DNA of 64,000 nt from Jiella flava (GCF_017349315.1 NZ_JAFMPP010000015.1:62001-126000), one strand, 5' to 3'. Shown: positions 11,484-21,419, numbered from the stretch's first letter. Notes: generated by a model not told the origin, from the sequence alone. A program made the numbers and translations.

Positions 11484-12104
11484 ATGATCGGCAAGCTGAA
11501 GGGAACGGTCGACGAGATCGGCGAGGATCATCTGGTGGTCGACGTGCACGGCGTTGGCTATGTCGCCTATTGCGGCGCGCGGACCTTGGCGGCGATCGGC
11601 GGTGTCGGCGAGGCAGTGGTCCTGTTCATCGAGACGGTCGTGCGCGAGGATATGATCCGGCTCTATGGCTTTGCCTCGGCGCCCGAGCGCGACTGGTTCC
11701 GCCTGTTGCAGACGGTGCAGGGCGTCGGCTCCAAGGTGGCGCTGGCGGTGATCGGTACGCTGTCTTCCGGCGATCTTGCCAATGCCGTGGCGCTGCAGGA
11801 CAAGGCGATGGTCGCCCGGGCGCCGGGTGTTGGCCCGAAGGTCGCCGCGCGCATCGTCGCCGAGCTGAAGGACCGCGCGCCGGCGTTTTCCGGCGCCGGG
11901 GCCGAGGAGAGTTTCGGCCTCAAGCGCGACATCGGTGGCGGCACCGCATCGGCGCCGATCGCCGATGCGGTCTCGGCGCTCACCAATCTCGGCTATGCCC
12001 GCGACCAGGCGGCGAATGCCGTCGCCGCCGCCGTGAAAGAGGCCGGCGAAGGCGCCGACAGCGCGAAGCTGATCCGCCTCGGGTTGAAGGCGCTGAGTCG
12101 GTGA
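11484..12104 (+). CDS. ruvA: Holliday junction branch migration protein RuvA
   Basis: RuvA binds four-way junctions and loads the RuvB helicase for branch migration in recombinational repair. The 206-residue protein starts with the N-terminal OB domain ([20 protein letters not shown]), followed by the helix-hairpin-helix domain ([14 protein letters not shown] and [18 protein letters not shown]) and the C-terminal RuvB-binding domain from about residue 155. The start has a ribosome binding site (GAGGGGCAGGG). ruvC, often just upstream, is absent here. ruvB follows only after a toxin-antitoxin pair, so the usual ruvAB operon is interrupted. Confidence 0.96.
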   Translation: MIGKLKGTVDEIGEDHLVVDVHGVGYVAYCGARTLAAIGGVGEAVVLFIETVVREDMIRLYGFASAPERDWFRLLQTVQGVGSKVALAVIGTLSSGDLANAVALQDKAMVARAPGVGPKVAARIVAELKDRAPAFSGAGAEESFGLKRDIGGGTASAPIADAVSALTNLGYARDQAANAVAAAVKEAGEGADSAKLIRLGLKALSR

Positions 12105-12163
12105 CGCGCGTATTGAGCTTTCAGGGTCGCCTTACTACTCTGGCTTGGTAAGGAGATGTGGTG

Positions 12164-12451
12164 ATGGGCCATCAATCAAAGCTGACCGCCAAGGGCCAGA
12201 CGACGATTCCGCTGGAAGTCCGCGAACATCTGAAGCTGAAGCCCGGTGATCGAATCGCTTATGTGCTCGATTCCGACGGCGGCGTGCGGCTCGTTCCGAA
12301 GAACCGATCGATCGGCGAGCTTGCCGGGATTCTCGCCAATCCTCGGGCCGGAGCGGGCGCCACCCTCCAGGCGATGGATGATGCGATCGGCGATTATCTC
12401 GCCGATGAGGATGAGCGCATCCGCCGGGATCTGGATGATGGACGATCATGA
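12164..12451 (+). CDS. vapB: AbrB/MazE-type antitoxin (VapB-like)
   Basis: A 95-residue antitoxin with an N-terminal SpoVT/AbrB swapped-hairpin DNA-binding domain: SKLTAKGQTTIPLEVREHLKLKPGD and the closing VRLVPKN are typical. The C-terminal half is acidic and should wrap the toxin. The ATG at 12164 has a strong ribosome binding site (TAAGGAGA); GTG codons just before it are less likely starts. The stop overlaps the toxin start by four bases. Such antitoxins repress their own promoter, so the module probably has a promoter in the 60 bp after ruvA. It lies between ruvA and ruvB. Confidence 0.9.
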   Translation: MGHQSKLTAKGQTTIPLEVREHLKLKPGDRIAYVLDSDGGVRLVPKNRSIGELAGILANPRAGAGATLQAMDDAIGDYLADEDERIRRDLDDGRS

Positions 12452-12846
12452 ATGCCGTCGATACGAATGTGTTGCTGCGCTATCTCGTCGCCGACGATCC
12501 GGAGCAATCGGCCAGGGCGACATCGTTCTTTTCGGCGAGGACCGCTGACGACCCGGCCTTTGTCGGGCTGGTCGTGCTCGTCGAGATGACTTGGGTTCTG
12601 AGAAGGCTTTACGGCTTTTCCAGAGCCGAGGTTCATGCGGTCCTGGTGCGGATGGTCGAGACCGAGGGGTTGGTCTTCGAGGACGAGCATGTGGTCGCCG
12701 GTCTCATCCATGGCGACGCGGCGTTTCGGGGCGAACTCGCGGACCATTTGATCGCCCATGCCGCCTCGAAAGCCGGCTGCGGGCAAACCTTCACATTCGA
12801 TGCCCAGGCCGCCAAGCGCGTCGCTGGAATGGAACTGCTGACGTAA
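12448..12846 (+). CDS. vapC: PIN-domain ribonuclease toxin (VapC-like)
   Basis: A 132-residue PIN-domain toxin, expected to cleave RNA with Mg2+ unless bound by the upstream antitoxin. The acidic catalytic residues are present: Asp5 in AVDTNVLLR, Glu46 in VLVEMTWVL, Asp99 in GELADHLIA and Asp118 in TFTFDAQAA. It starts within the end of vapB (ATGA overlap), the usual toxin-antitoxin arrangement. With all catalytic residues intact it looks functional. The target RNA cannot be read from sequence. ruvB begins 78 bp downstream, so ruvB transcription may pass through this module. Confidence 0.92.
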   Translation: MNAVDTNVLLRYLVADDPEQSARATSFFSARTADDPAFVGLVVLVEMTWVLRRLYGFSRAEVHAVLVRMVETEGLVFEDEHVVAGLIHGDAAFRGELADHLIAHAASKAGCGQTFTFDAQAAKRVAGMELLT

Positions 12847-12924
12847 GGATGGCATGGGGCTAACGATGATCGACACAGGGCCCGACGGGAAAGAGCAATC
12901 GATGGCGCAAACGCGAGGGCGGTC

Positions 12925-13971
12925 ATGAGCGACGCCTCACGCCTGATTTCGCCGGACAAGCGGGGCGAGGACGTCGATGCGACGCTCCGGCCGCAGCGGC
13001 TGGACGATTTCGTCGGCCAGGCGGCCGCCAGAGCCAATCTGAAGGTGTTCATCGAGGCCGCCAAGGCGCGGGGCGAGGCGCTCGATCACGTGCTCTTCGT
13101 CGGCCCGCCCGGCCTCGGCAAGACGACGCTCGCCCAGATCATGGCCAAGGAACTCGGCGTCAACTTCCGCTCGACGTCCGGCCCGGTCATCGCCAAGGCC
13201 GGCGATCTCGCGGCGCTGCTCACCAATCTCGAAGAGCGCGACGTCCTGTTCATCGACGAGATCCATCGCCTCTCGCCCGCTGTCGAAGAGATCCTATATC
13301 CGGCGATGGAGGATTTTCAGCTCGATCTGATCATCGGCGAGGGGCCGGCGGCGCGCTCGGTGAAGATCGACCTGTCGAAATTCACCCTGGTCGCGGCGAC
13401 CACCCGGCTGGGCCTCTTGACGACGCCGCTGCGCGATCGCTTCGGCATTCCGGTGCGGCTGAATTTTTACACCGTCGACGAACTCGAACAGATCGTTGCC
13501 CGCGGCGCGCGGCTGATGAGCCTGCCGATGAGCGAGGATGGAGCGAAGGAGATTGCTCGCCGGGCGCGGGGCACGCCGCGCATCGCTGGACGGCTCTTGC
13601 GCCGGGTGCGCGACTTCGCCGATGTCGCCGGCGCTGCGATCGTCAACCGCCAGGTGGCTGATGCGGCCTTGTCGCGGCTCGAAGTCGACAGCCTTGGCCT
13701 CGACCAGCTCGACCGGCGCTATCTGGAGCTGATCGCGCTGAATTTCGGTGGCGGCCCGGTCGGCATCGAGACTATCGCGGCGGCCCTGTCGGAGCCGCGC
13801 GACGCGATCGAGGACATTGTCGAGCCCTATCTCTTGCAGCAGGGCTTCATCCAGCGCACGCCGCGCGGCCGGCTGCTCACCCAGCATGCCTTCCGGCACA
13901 TGGGATTTGCCGTGCCCGCCACCGTCCAAGGCACCCAGGCGACGCTGTTCGAGGATGACGGCGAAGGCTGA
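12925..13971 (+). CDS. ruvB: Holliday junction branch migration helicase RuvB
   Basis: RuvB is the hexameric AAA+ motor that drives branch migration with RuvA. The 348-residue protein has Walker [10 protein letters not shown] at residues 60-68, Walker B in [10 protein letters not shown], sensor-1 in VAATTRLG, the arginine finger region ([12 protein letters not shown]) and the C-terminal winged helix ending in [16 protein letters not shown]. Start and length are standard. It is separated from ruvA by vapBC, so it may use its own promoter or the toxin-antitoxin transcript. Confidence 0.97.
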   Translation: MSDASRLISPDKRGEDVDATLRPQRLDDFVGQAAARANLKVFIEAAKARGEALDHVLFVGPPGLGKTTLAQIMAKELGVNFRSTSGPVIAKAGDLAALLTNLEERDVLFIDEIHRLSPAVEEILYPAMEDFQLDLIIGEGPAARSVKIDLSKFTLVAATTRLGLLTTPLRDRFGIPVRLNFYTVDELEQIVARGARLMSLPMSEDGAKEIARRARGTPRIAGRLLRRVRDFADVAGAAIVNRQVADAALSRLEVDSLGLDQLDRRYLELIALNFGGGPVGIETIAAALSEPRDAIEDIVEPYLLQQGFIQRTPRGRLLTQHAFRHMGFAVPATVQGTQATLFEDDGEG

Positions 13972-14123
13972 GCAGCCCCGCCGGGCTTGGCCGCCGCCTC
14001 GAAGAGGCCGTTGAGCGCGACAGGCGCGTCGAGGGGCGCCGCAAACCCGGCCGGTCTTGGAGCTTGGCCAGTCTCGGAGCCGGGGTGGCCCGGCGATCGG
14101 GGGCAAGGCCCGGACCGGACGCG

Positions 14124-14390
14124 TCAGTTCATGCGGCCGTCGGCGGTCATCTTGCGGCCCATCGCGAGTGTGCGTTCCTGGCGCTGCATGTCGGTGACGC
14201 AGGACTGATAGGGCTGAGTGCCGGCTTGATAGCCGAAGCGCGTGCATTCGGCCTCGGCCGATCCCGGCTGCTGGAAGGCGGTTGCCGCGGCGCTGGCGGA
14301 CGGAGCGGTGTCCGTCGATTCGCAGGCGGACAGAGCGGCGAGGCCGGCGAAGGCCGTCAAGAGCAAGAGTGGTTTCATTGGGAATACCAT
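14124..14390 (-). CDS. small lipoprotein of unknown function
   Basis: An 88-residue predicted lipoprotein. The signal peptide MKPLLLLTAFAGLAALSAC ends in a lipobox LSAC, so the mature protein begins at that cysteine. The mature part is Ala/Ser-rich and then carries two further cysteines (EAECTRFGYQ and YQSCVTDM) that may form a disulfide. Two starts are possible, ATG 14390 or ATG 14378, neither with a strong ribosome binding site. It converges on ruvB. It resembles short lipoproteins of other Rhizobiales, but I cannot assign a function. Confidence 0.75.
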   Translation of the reverse strand: MVFPMKPLLLLTAFAGLAALSACESTDTAPSASAAATAFQQPGSAEAECTRFGYQAGTQPYQSCVTDMQRQERTLAMGRKMTADGRMN

Positions 14391-14727
14391 CACAGTGAAC
14401 AGGAACGGTCGAACGGGGCGACGTGTCGATTGTCGTCTGTCAGGCCGCAAAACGCCATCTTCTGAAGGGCGACGGTCTGCCCAACGCTTCCTGCCGTGCG
14501 CCGCATCGGGGCGTTCGGCGGTCGGCGTCAGGTCAAGACGCGTCGCCCGCAAGACGCGGGCGATTTTGAGACAGAGATAGACCACGGCCGGCGCTTGGAA
14601 ATCCCACCCGAGAGCGAGCCCATTCCAAGCGCGGCAGGCCGGCCACACTCGGCCCGCATGCGCTCCTCGCCCTTGATCCTGGCGGTGCAGACAGGATGCG
14701 AGCACGCAACACCGCTCTGACGCTTGG
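14391..14727. other. intergenic region between two minus-strand genes
   Basis: No convincing gene is seen in these 337 bp. A perfect 8-bp hairpin, TCGCCCGC (14543-14550) with GCGGGCGA (14556-14563), is followed on the plus strand by TTTT. It has the form of a terminator but no plus-strand gene precedes it. It may mark the end of the DUF2254 transcript on the other strand only weakly. Confidence 0.35.
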
Positions 14728-16107
14728 TTAGCTTTGAACTCGTTCGCCCTTCGGCCGGACGTCTGCCGCCGCGGCCTCGACGGTTGCGAGGCATGCTCCC
14801 GAAAGTGCCTCGCGCGCCAATTCGATAAAGTGCGCCGCCTGATTGTGAACGGCCGAGCGCTGGTCATCGGTCCGGCAGGCGCTGAGCACGGCACCGAGAC
14901 AGTTGATGAAATGCTCGCCGGCGATCATGTCTGCCGCCGCATATTGGCGCAGATGGCCGAAGGCGATGTCGAGATAGTCGGCAAAGCTGCCGGCCTGGAT
15001 GATGGCTCTCAGCTTGCCGTCTTCGTCGACGATGTAGGGATCGCCGGAATAACGGCCGGCGATCGCCGCCATTGCCGCGGTCAGCCAGTCCATGCAGGTG
15101 ATCGCGGTGTAAGGATCGTTGACGCCTGGCGAGAGCGCGCGGCCGGCGATCTCGACCAGCTCGTCGAACAGAAAGTTGATGTCCTGGCGAGGACTGCGGC
15201 TGTTGCCGGCGGCCAGGCATGCGCGCAGCCGCTCGCCGGTCTCCTCATCCGCCCGCTCGGCCGGCCAGACGTCGAAGAGCTTGAAACCAGGATAGACGAA
15301 GACGCCCGGCCGACAGGTAAGGCGCACGATGATCGCGTCGCGCGCCGCCGCAGCGATCAGCGATTCCCGATCGATGATCTGCAGATAGCCGACCCGGTCG
15401 CAGGCGATCTGCGCGAAGGGCGCCGTCGCGCCGGCTGTGCCTGTCTCCGCTTCGTCGCCGCGAAAACATGGCGGCACCTGCCACTTCAGCGCCGCCTCCG
15501 CCTTGGCATCGCGCGGCTCGTCTTGCGGAAATTCGTCGGCGACCCGGCTGAGAAGATTTTGGCCGATGCCCGCAATCACGTTGGAGATGTGGATGTTCGA
15601 AGGGACGTGATGGATGAAGTAGATCAAGACGCCGATCGAGCCGATGGCGAGGATGATCGCGCCGAAGATCGCGAGATTGGGGACGAACATGTCGCCGAAG
15701 CCGCTATCGGCCCCGCCGTCGCGCACGCTGCGCAGGACCAGCATCGAATAGACGAAGGTCGCGACGAAGACGCCGAGGGTCACCTGGTTGCCGCGATCGT
15801 TCATGAAGTTGGTCAAAAGCCGCGGGCCGAAGCTGCCCGATGCGAAGACGACAGCGGCCATTGTCACCGAGAACACCGTGCCGGCAACGCCGATCATCGA
15901 GCCGCCGATGGCGCTGAGGATGGCGCGGGCGCCGTCCGGCTGGGTGGCATAGAGGAACGGGCTGGCGCCGAAGGCGTCGGGTTTGACCAGGCTGTCGAAC
16001 GTGATCAGCAGGAAGGCGAGCAGCGAGGCCGCGACCGCCATGATCGAGGGGATGAACCAGTAGCTGCCCAGCACACGCTCGTAATATTGCAGGATCAGTG
16101 CACGCAT
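14728..16107 (-). CDS. DUF2254 domain-containing membrane protein
   Basis: A 459-residue predicted inner-membrane protein of the DUF2254 family (COG4325), whose function is unknown. Four hydrophobic segments lie in the first half (about residues 17-40, 65-90, 110-130 and 140-165), followed by a large soluble C-terminal region. The family segment IGVAGTVFSVTMAAVVFASG is clear, as is ALSPGVNDPYTAITCMDWL near residue 330. The ATG at 16107 gives the normal N-terminus. Together with the small lipoprotein downstream, it sits between ruvB and ybgC, which are often adjacent in related genomes. Confidence 0.9.
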   Translation of the reverse strand: MRALILQYYERVLGSYWFIPSIMAVAASLLAFLLITFDSLVKPDAFGASPFLYATQPDGARAILSAIGGSMIGVAGTVFSVTMAAVVFASGSFGPRLLTNFMNDRGNQVTLGVFVATFVYSMLVLRSVRDGGADSGFGDMFVPNLAIFGAIILAIGSIGVLIYFIHHVPSNIHISNVIAGIGQNLLSRVADEFPQDEPRDAKAEAALKWQVPPCFRGDEAETGTAGATAPFAQIACDRVGYLQIIDRESLIAAAARDAIIVRLTCRPGVFVYPGFKLFDVWPAERADEETGERLRACLAAGNSRSPRQDINFLFDELVEIAGRALSPGVNDPYTAITCMDWLTAAMAAIAGRYSGDPYIVDEDGKLRAIIQAGSFADYLDIAFGHLRQYAAADMIAGEHFINCLGAVLSACRTDDQRSAVHNQAAHFIELAREALSGACLATVEAAAADVRPKGERVQS

Positions 16108-16393
16108 CGGGCCTCCTCGATCGTCGCCGCAGGCTGGCGGGGGCCTCGGGGAATCGGATCAAATATGGGACGCAGCGTCAATCGCCAGAGCCCCTCCGTC
16201 GTTTCCTCACCCGCATGGCGATCGAGACCGACGGCTCTCGACATCGGCGCAGGTCTTGCCCCAGAACGGGCGAGCTGTTACCGCCCGCCGCTTCATGTCG
16301 CGCCTTGTGGCCGGTCCGGCCGCGGGCGCCGCAATGGCGCGGCCGCGAGGGCACAACGGCGCGACTGCAATGCGAACGAATGAGACGCCGCCG

Positions 16394-16846
16394 ATGACGA
16401 CCACCGACCTTGCCGGAACGCTCGACGGCGACGGCCACCGCCTCGACGTTCGGGTTTATTTCGAGGACACCGACTTTTCCGGTGTCGTCTACCACGCCCG
16501 CTATCTGCATTTTCTCGAGCGCGGCCGCTCGGACTTCCTGCGGCTGAAGGGCATCGGCCATCGCGAATTGATGGACGGGGCGTTCGGCGCGCCGATGGCG
16601 TTTGCCGTGCGGCGGATGGAGATCGACTATCTGCGCCCGGCGCGGATCGACGATATCTTGACCGTCATCACCCGCACCCGCCAGCTCGGCGGCGCACGGG
16701 TGCTGCTCGATCAGACCATTCGTCGCGGCGACGACATTTTGATCGAGGCAAATGTGAAGATCGCGGTGATTTCGCTCGACGGCAAGCCGATGCGCATGCC
16801 GAAAAAGGTGCTGGAGGTGCTAGCGCCCGGCCTGGGAGTCGGCTGA
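16394..16846 (+). CDS. ybgC: YbgC-type acyl-CoA thioesterase
   Basis: A 150-residue hot-dog-fold thioesterase of the YbgC family, found at the head of tol-pal clusters and linked to acyl-CoA or acyl-ACP hydrolysis and phospholipid metabolism. The catalytic signature YFEDTDFSGVVYHARYLHF is at residues 22-40, with Asp27 as the expected active-site residue. Two ATGs are possible, 16394 and 16370; the later one gives the usual family N-terminus. A gap of about 460 bp separates it from tolQ, so it may not be in the same transcript. Confidence 0.93.
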   Translation: MTTTDLAGTLDGDGHRLDVRVYFEDTDFSGVVYHARYLHFLERGRSDFLRLKGIGHRELMDGAFGAPMAFAVRRMEIDYLRPARIDDILTVITRTRQLGGARVLLDQTIRRGDDILIEANVKIAVISLDGKPMRMPKKVLEVLAPGLGVG

Positions 16847-17310
16847 CGGCGCTCCGCTTCAAAGGCCTTTCGAAGGGGAGCGTTTCAGGCCCTCTTTGTC
16901 CGAACGATCCGCCCAACATAGCCCGCTTGCGCGCCCGGCCCCGGTTCGATCGGGACGGTCAGCGGTGCGGGGCCAAATTTTCGGTCCCGTCAAATCTCGT
17001 AACCGCTTGTTAACCATGATCGGTTCACAACGGAAAACGGCGGATTCGAGACAAATTCGCCATGCTTTCACCGGAATCGCTTGTGAAAGCGAAGCAGGCG
17101 GTACGATTTGCGGGGATCTGGACGATCTTGACCGGGCACGCCGTCAAGCCGGACACCGTTCGAGCCCGGGGGAGGGGCATGGACGCGACGATCCGAGCGA
17201 CACACGGCCGGGGCTGCCGAGCGCAAGCGATGCGGTGAAAACAAGCAAGCCGGAGGAAACCTGCGGTTTCCGGTCCGGCGATTGGTATGTTCGAGGGGCT
17301 TGGTCTGAAC
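16847..17310. other. intergenic region upstream of tolQ
   Basis: These 464 bp hold no convincing gene and should contain the tol promoter. TTAACCAT, a CtrA-type half site, is at about 17009-17016 but lacks the second TTAA at the proper spacing. The final part before tolQ carries GGAGGAAAC near 17250, a ribosome-binding-like sequence with no good start codon close by. Confidence 0.35.
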
Positions 17311-18027
17311 ATGGATGGGCAAATCGCTCAAAGTGCGCTGTCGGCGGCGGGTTCGGTCTCGCTGTGGGATCTGTTCTGGCAGGCCGGCTTCGTCGTCAAA
17401 CTGGTCATGATGGGGCTGCTCCTCGCGTCGATCTGGTCCTGGGCGATCATTATCGACAAGGTGATGCGCTATGGCGCGTTCCGCCGGCAGCTGAACAAAT
17501 TCGAGAGTCACTTCTGGTCCGGCCAGTCGCTGGAGGAACTCTATCATTCGCTGTCGGAGCGGCGCACGAGTGGTATGGGCGCGCTTTTCGTCGCGGCGAT
17601 GCGTGAGTGGAAGAAGTCCTTCGAAAAGGGCGCCCGCTCGCCGATCGGCCTGCAGCAGCGGATCGAGAAAGCGATGGATGTCACGCTTGCTCGAGAGATG
17701 GACAGTCTGGAGTCGCGGCTCGGCTTCCTGGCGACGGTCGGCTCGGCCGCGCCCTTTGTCGGGCTGTTCGGCACGGTGGTCGGCATCATGACCTCGTTCC
17801 AGGCGATCGCCGGCTCGCAGCAGACCAGTCTTGCGGTCGTGGCGCCGGGGATCGCCGAAGCACTGCTCGCCACGGCGATCGGCCTCGTCGCGGCCATTCC
17901 CGCGGTCGTCGCCTACAACAAGCTGTCGTCGGACGCCGGCAAGCTCGGCATGCGGCTCGAGGCCTTTGCCGATGAGTTCTCGGCGATCTTGTCGCGGCAG
18001 ATCGACGAAAAACTGACGCAGCGCTGA
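17311..18027 (+). CDS. tolQ: Tol-Pal system inner-membrane motor protein TolQ
   Basis: TolQ is the MotA/ExbB-type proton channel subunit that, with TolR, energises TolA for outer-membrane constriction at division. The protein has three membrane segments: about residues 25-45 (VVKLVMMGLLLASIWSWAII), 130-155 (GFLATVGSAAPFVGLFGTVVG) and 165-190 (VVAPGIAEALLATAIGLVAA). An in-frame ATG at 17287 would add eight residues. I prefer 17311 because GAGGGG lies upstream and the length (238) fits the family. tolR follows 50 bp later. Confidence 0.95.
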   Translation: MDGQIAQSALSAAGSVSLWDLFWQAGFVVKLVMMGLLLASIWSWAIIIDKVMRYGAFRRQLNKFESHFWSGQSLEELYHSLSERRTSGMGALFVAAMREWKKSFEKGARSPIGLQQRIEKAMDVTLAREMDSLESRLGFLATVGSAAPFVGLFGTVVGIMTSFQAIAGSQQTSLAVVAPGIAEALLATAIGLVAAIPAVVAYNKLSSDAGKLGMRLEAFADEFSAILSRQIDEKLTQR

Positions 18028-18077
18028 AACGCGCGGCGGCTTGCGGCCGCTGCAGGATGTGAAGAGAGGGTCGGGCG

Positions 18078-18524
18078 ATGGGAATGTCGACGGGCAGAGC
18101 CGGTGCCAGGCATACGCGGCGCGGCCGCTCGCGCCGCGCGCCGATGAGCGAGATTAACGTCACGCCGATGGTCGACGTGATGCTCGTTCTGTTGATCATC
18201 TTCATGGTGGCCGCGCCGATGCTGACGGTCGGCGTGCCGATCGAGCTGCCGAAGACCCAGGCCAAGGCGCTGAATGCCGAAACCCAGCCGATCACCATTT
18301 CAGTCAATTCCAAGGGCGAGGTCTACATCAACGAAACCGAAATCGCGGTGAACGAGGTGGTGGACAAGCTCAAGCAGATCGCCAAGACCGGCTATCAGGA
18401 GCGGATCTTCGTCAAGGGGGACAAGTCCGCCGATTATGGCACGGTGATGCAGGTCATGGGGCGGATCAGCGCCGCTGGCTTCAAGAATATCGGCCTCGTC
18501 ACCGATCAAGATCCCAACGCCTGA
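18078..18524 (+). CDS. tolR: Tol-Pal system protein TolR
   Basis: TolR is the ExbD-like partner of TolQ. The 148-residue protein has a basic cytosolic N-terminus, the conserved SEINVTPMVDVMLVLLIIF (residues 24-42) with the channel-lining Asp33, one membrane helix, and a periplasmic domain (residues 52-148). The motifs MSEINVTPMVDV and LPKTQAKA are typical for alphaproteobacteria. Start, length and position between tolQ and tolA are standard. Confidence 0.96.
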   Translation: MGMSTGRAGARHTRRGRSRRAPMSEINVTPMVDVMLVLLIIFMVAAPMLTVGVPIELPKTQAKALNAETQPITISVNSKGEVYINETEIAVNEVVDKLKQIAKTGYQERIFVKGDKSADYGTVMQVMGRISAAGFKNIGLVTDQDPNA

Positions 18525-18541
18525 GCCGCGCGAACCCTGTC

Positions 18542-19639
18542 ATGAGATCCGGTCTCGTCGTTTCCTCCATTCTGCATGCCGTGGTCCTCACCTGGGGACT
18601 GTGGGCCTTGAGCGCGCCCGAGCCGCTCAAGAGCGCAGCCGTGGATTCGCTGCCGGTCGATCTGGTGCCGATCGAGGAATATTCCCAGTCGATGGTCGGC
18701 AAGAAGGATGCGCCTAAGAGCAAGACGCCGGCGCCGCTGCCGACCAAGAAGCCGGCCGAGAAGGAGCCGGCGCAGAACGTCGGCGACAATTCGACGGATC
18801 TGCAGTCGCCCCCCACCCCGACGGAGCGTCCGAAGGCAACCGAAGAGGCGGCGCCGCCGGCGGCCTCCGAGCCGCCGCCGCCGCAGCCCAAGGTGCAGCC
18901 GAAGGCCGAAGCGGTGCCGACGCCGAGCCCCGAGCCGACGCCGCAGCCGAAGGCCGCGCCAGCCAAGACGGCACCGCCGAAAGCTTCGCCCCGGCAGGTA
19001 ACGCCCGATCCGGTGGAGGCGGCGATCGCCTCGGCCGACGCGCAGCCGCAACCACGACCGCAGCCCGAGGATAAGCCGTCCGAGCCGCAGGTCGCGGGGC
19101 TGCCGGAGAGCGGTCCGGTGCCGACCGCGCGCCCGACACCGCCGACGCCGGAGCGCAGCGAGGCCAAGGATCGGCCTGACAAGCCAATCGAAAAGCCGGC
19201 TCAAAAAGCACCCGACAAGAGCGACTTCGATCCGAACAAGATCGCGGCCCTGATCAACAAGGAGAAGTCGGCCGGCGGCGGCGCCAAGCGCTCGCAGCAA
19301 CAGGCCTCCCTCGGCGGCGAGCGTCGCACCGGTAACAAGCTCTCGCAGAGCGAACTCGACGCGCTGCGTGGTCAGGTCAGCCGCTGCTGGTCGCCGCCGG
19401 CGGGCGTGTCCGATGCCGGATCGCTGCGGGTGACGATCCGCATGCGTCTCGATCCGAGCGGCGGGCTGGAAGGCCGGCCGGAGCTGGTCGACGGCGGCAA
19501 CGGCTCGCCTATGGAGCGGGCCGCCGGCGAGGCGGCGCTGCGGGCGGTCATGCGCTGCGCGCCCTACAACCTGCCGGCCGACAAATACGACACCTGGTCG
19601 GAAGTGATTTTGAATTTCGACCCCAGTCAGATGCTTTGA
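18542..19639 (+). CDS. tolA: Tol-Pal system linker protein TolA
   Basis: TolA spans the periplasm and links the TolQR motor to Pal and TolB. The 365-residue protein has an N-terminal membrane anchor (residues 4-22, GLVVSSILHAVVLTWGLWAL), a long Pro/Lys/Ala/Glu-rich extended region to about residue 265, and a C-terminal domain of about 95 residues (LSQSELDALRGQVSRCW to the end) with two cysteines, as is usual. The low-complexity middle produces long open frames on other strands that are not genes. It begins 17 bp after tolR. Confidence 0.94.
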   Translation: MRSGLVVSSILHAVVLTWGLWALSAPEPLKSAAVDSLPVDLVPIEEYSQSMVGKKDAPKSKTPAPLPTKKPAEKEPAQNVGDNSTDLQSPPTPTERPKATEEAAPPAASEPPPPQPKVQPKAEAVPTPSPEPTPQPKAAPAKTAPPKASPRQVTPDPVEAAIASADAQPQPRPQPEDKPSEPQVAGLPESGPVPTARPTPPTPERSEAKDRPDKPIEKPAQKAPDKSDFDPNKIAALINKEKSAGGGAKRSQQQASLGGERRTGNKLSQSELDALRGQVSRCWSPPAGVSDAGSLRVTIRMRLDPSGGLEGRPELVDGGNGSPMERAAGEAALRAVMRCAPYNLPADKYDTWSEVILNFDPSQML

Positions 19640-19873
19640 GGACGACGTCGAAGGCGATCTGCCATCAAATCTCCTGAAAATGACCTATCAAGAACGCGTC
19701 ATGCCGAACGATCGCCGCGGCAGGCGCGGCGATTGCAAAGACCAGACCGGTCGCGACGACGAAACGGCGTCCGCCGTCCTGCCGGACCGGAAGCGTAATG
19801 GAATATTCGGCCGGGCCGCTCACGGGGATGGCGGAGCGCGGTAAGCCGCAATGGAAGAGGGGAAAGTCCGCTC

Positions 19874-21184
19874 ATGTCTAATCTTATCGGGCGCCTGTGC
19901 GCAGCGATCCTCACACTCGCTTGCGTGTTTGCCGTCGTGACGCCCGCTTCGGCGGTCGTCGAACTCGACATCACCCAAGGCAACGTCCAGCCCCTGCCGA
20001 TCGCCATCGCCGACTTCCAGTCCGGCGACGGCATGGGCAAGAAGATCTCCGACGTCGTCAGCGCCGATCTGAAGCGCTCCGGGCTGTTCGCCCCGATCGA
20101 TCAGGCGGCCTTCATCCAGAAAGGCCTCGGCCCGGACGTCACGCCGAGCTTCAAGGACTGGACGGTGATCAACGCCCAGGCGCTGGTGGTCGGCCGCGTC
20201 TCGCCCGAGGCGGACGGCCGGCTCAGGGTCGAGTTCCGGCTGTGGGACACCTTCGCCGGCCAGCAGCTCGACGGCCAGCAGTTCTATACCAATCCGGAGA
20301 ACTGGCGGCGGGTCGCCCACATCATCGCCGACGCGATCTATCAGCGGGTCACCGGCGAGAAGGGCTATTTCGACACCCATATCGTCTTCGTCGCCGAGAG
20401 CGGCAGCAAGCAGGACCGGGTCAAGCGTCTCGCCATCATGGATCAGGACGGCGCCAATGTGCGCTATCTGACCGACGGCCGCGACCTCGTCCTGACGCCG
20501 CGCTTTTCGCCGAACCGACAGGAAATCACCTACATGTCCTTCGGCAAGGAGGGGCCGCGAGTCTATCTGTTGCAGCTGGAGACCGGCCAGCGCGAGATCG
20601 TCGGCAACTTTCCGGGCATGACCTTCGCGCCGCGCTTTTCGCCGGATGGCCAGAAGGTGATCATGAGCCTGCAGCAGGAGGGCAACGCCAACATCTATGC
20701 GATGGACCTGCGCTCGCGGGCGACCACCCGGCTGACCTCGACCAATGCCATCGACACGTCGCCCTCCTATTCGCCGGACGGCACGCGCATCGTCTTTGAA
20801 TCCGATCGCGGCGGTCGTCAGCAGCTCTATACGATGAATGCCGACGGCTCGAACCAGCAGCGCATCTCCTTCGGCGAGGGATCCTATTCGACGCCGGTGT
20901 GGTCGCCGCGCGGCGATCTGATCGCCTTCACCAAGCAGACCGGCGGCCAGTTCCAGATCGGCGTGATGCGGCCGGACGGCTCGGGCGAGCGCATCCTGAC
21001 CTCGGGCTTCCATAATGAGGGGCCGACCTGGGCGCCGAACGGCCGCGTGCTGATGTTCTTCCGCGACCAGAAGGGCGGCGGCGGGCCGCATCTCTATTCG
21101 ATTGATCTGACCGGCTACAACGATCAGGAGGTGCCGACTCCGGGTTACGCCTCCGATCCGGCCTGGTCGCCGCTGCTCGAATAG
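19874..21184 (+). CDS. tolB: Tol-Pal system periplasmic protein TolB
   Basis: TolB is a periplasmic beta-propeller that binds Pal and the end of TolA. The 436-residue precursor has a signal peptide (about residues 1-27, ending TPASA), an N-terminal domain up to about residue 165 (including [21 protein letters not shown]) and six propeller blades with repeated FSPDG/YSPDG motifs such as [11 protein letters not shown] and [17 protein letters not shown]. The ATG has a GGGGAAAG-type ribosome binding site. It is 234 bp downstream of tolA, so a separate promoter is possible. Confidence 0.96.
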   Translation: MSNLIGRLCAAILTLACVFAVVTPASAVVELDITQGNVQPLPIAIADFQSGDGMGKKISDVVSADLKRSGLFAPIDQAAFIQKGLGPDVTPSFKDWTVINAQALVVGRVSPEADGRLRVEFRLWDTFAGQQLDGQQFYTNPENWRRVAHIIADAIYQRVTGEKGYFDTHIVFVAESGSKQDRVKRLAIMDQDGANVRYLTDGRDLVLTPRFSPNRQEITYMSFGKEGPRVYLLQLETGQREIVGNFPGMTFAPRFSPDGQKVIMSLQQEGNANIYAMDLRSRATTRLTSTNAIDTSPSYSPDGTRIVFESDRGGRQQLYTMNADGSNQQRISFGEGSYSTPVWSPRGDLIAFTKQTGGQFQIGVMRPDGSGERILTSGFHNEGPTWAPNGRVLMFFRDQKGGGGPHLYSIDLTGYNDQEVPTPGYASDPAWSPLLE

Positions 21185-21419
21185 GCTGTGGCAGGGGACA
21201 CCAGCCTGACACAAGTTTCGGACCATAGATCATTTGGCTGTTGCCTCCTGGCATCAGCTTTGGGTGAAAACCGGTTCGGGCCTGATTTCTTCGGCTGTTG
21301 TGCGGGCTTCGCCCCATCGCCGCCGCGGCGGCCGGAGAGAATTGGATTTTACCGACCGTTAAGCTTGCGCATGGTAAGACGACGGTAACGAAACTTCCTT
21401 GGATTTGAAGGAGTTCACC

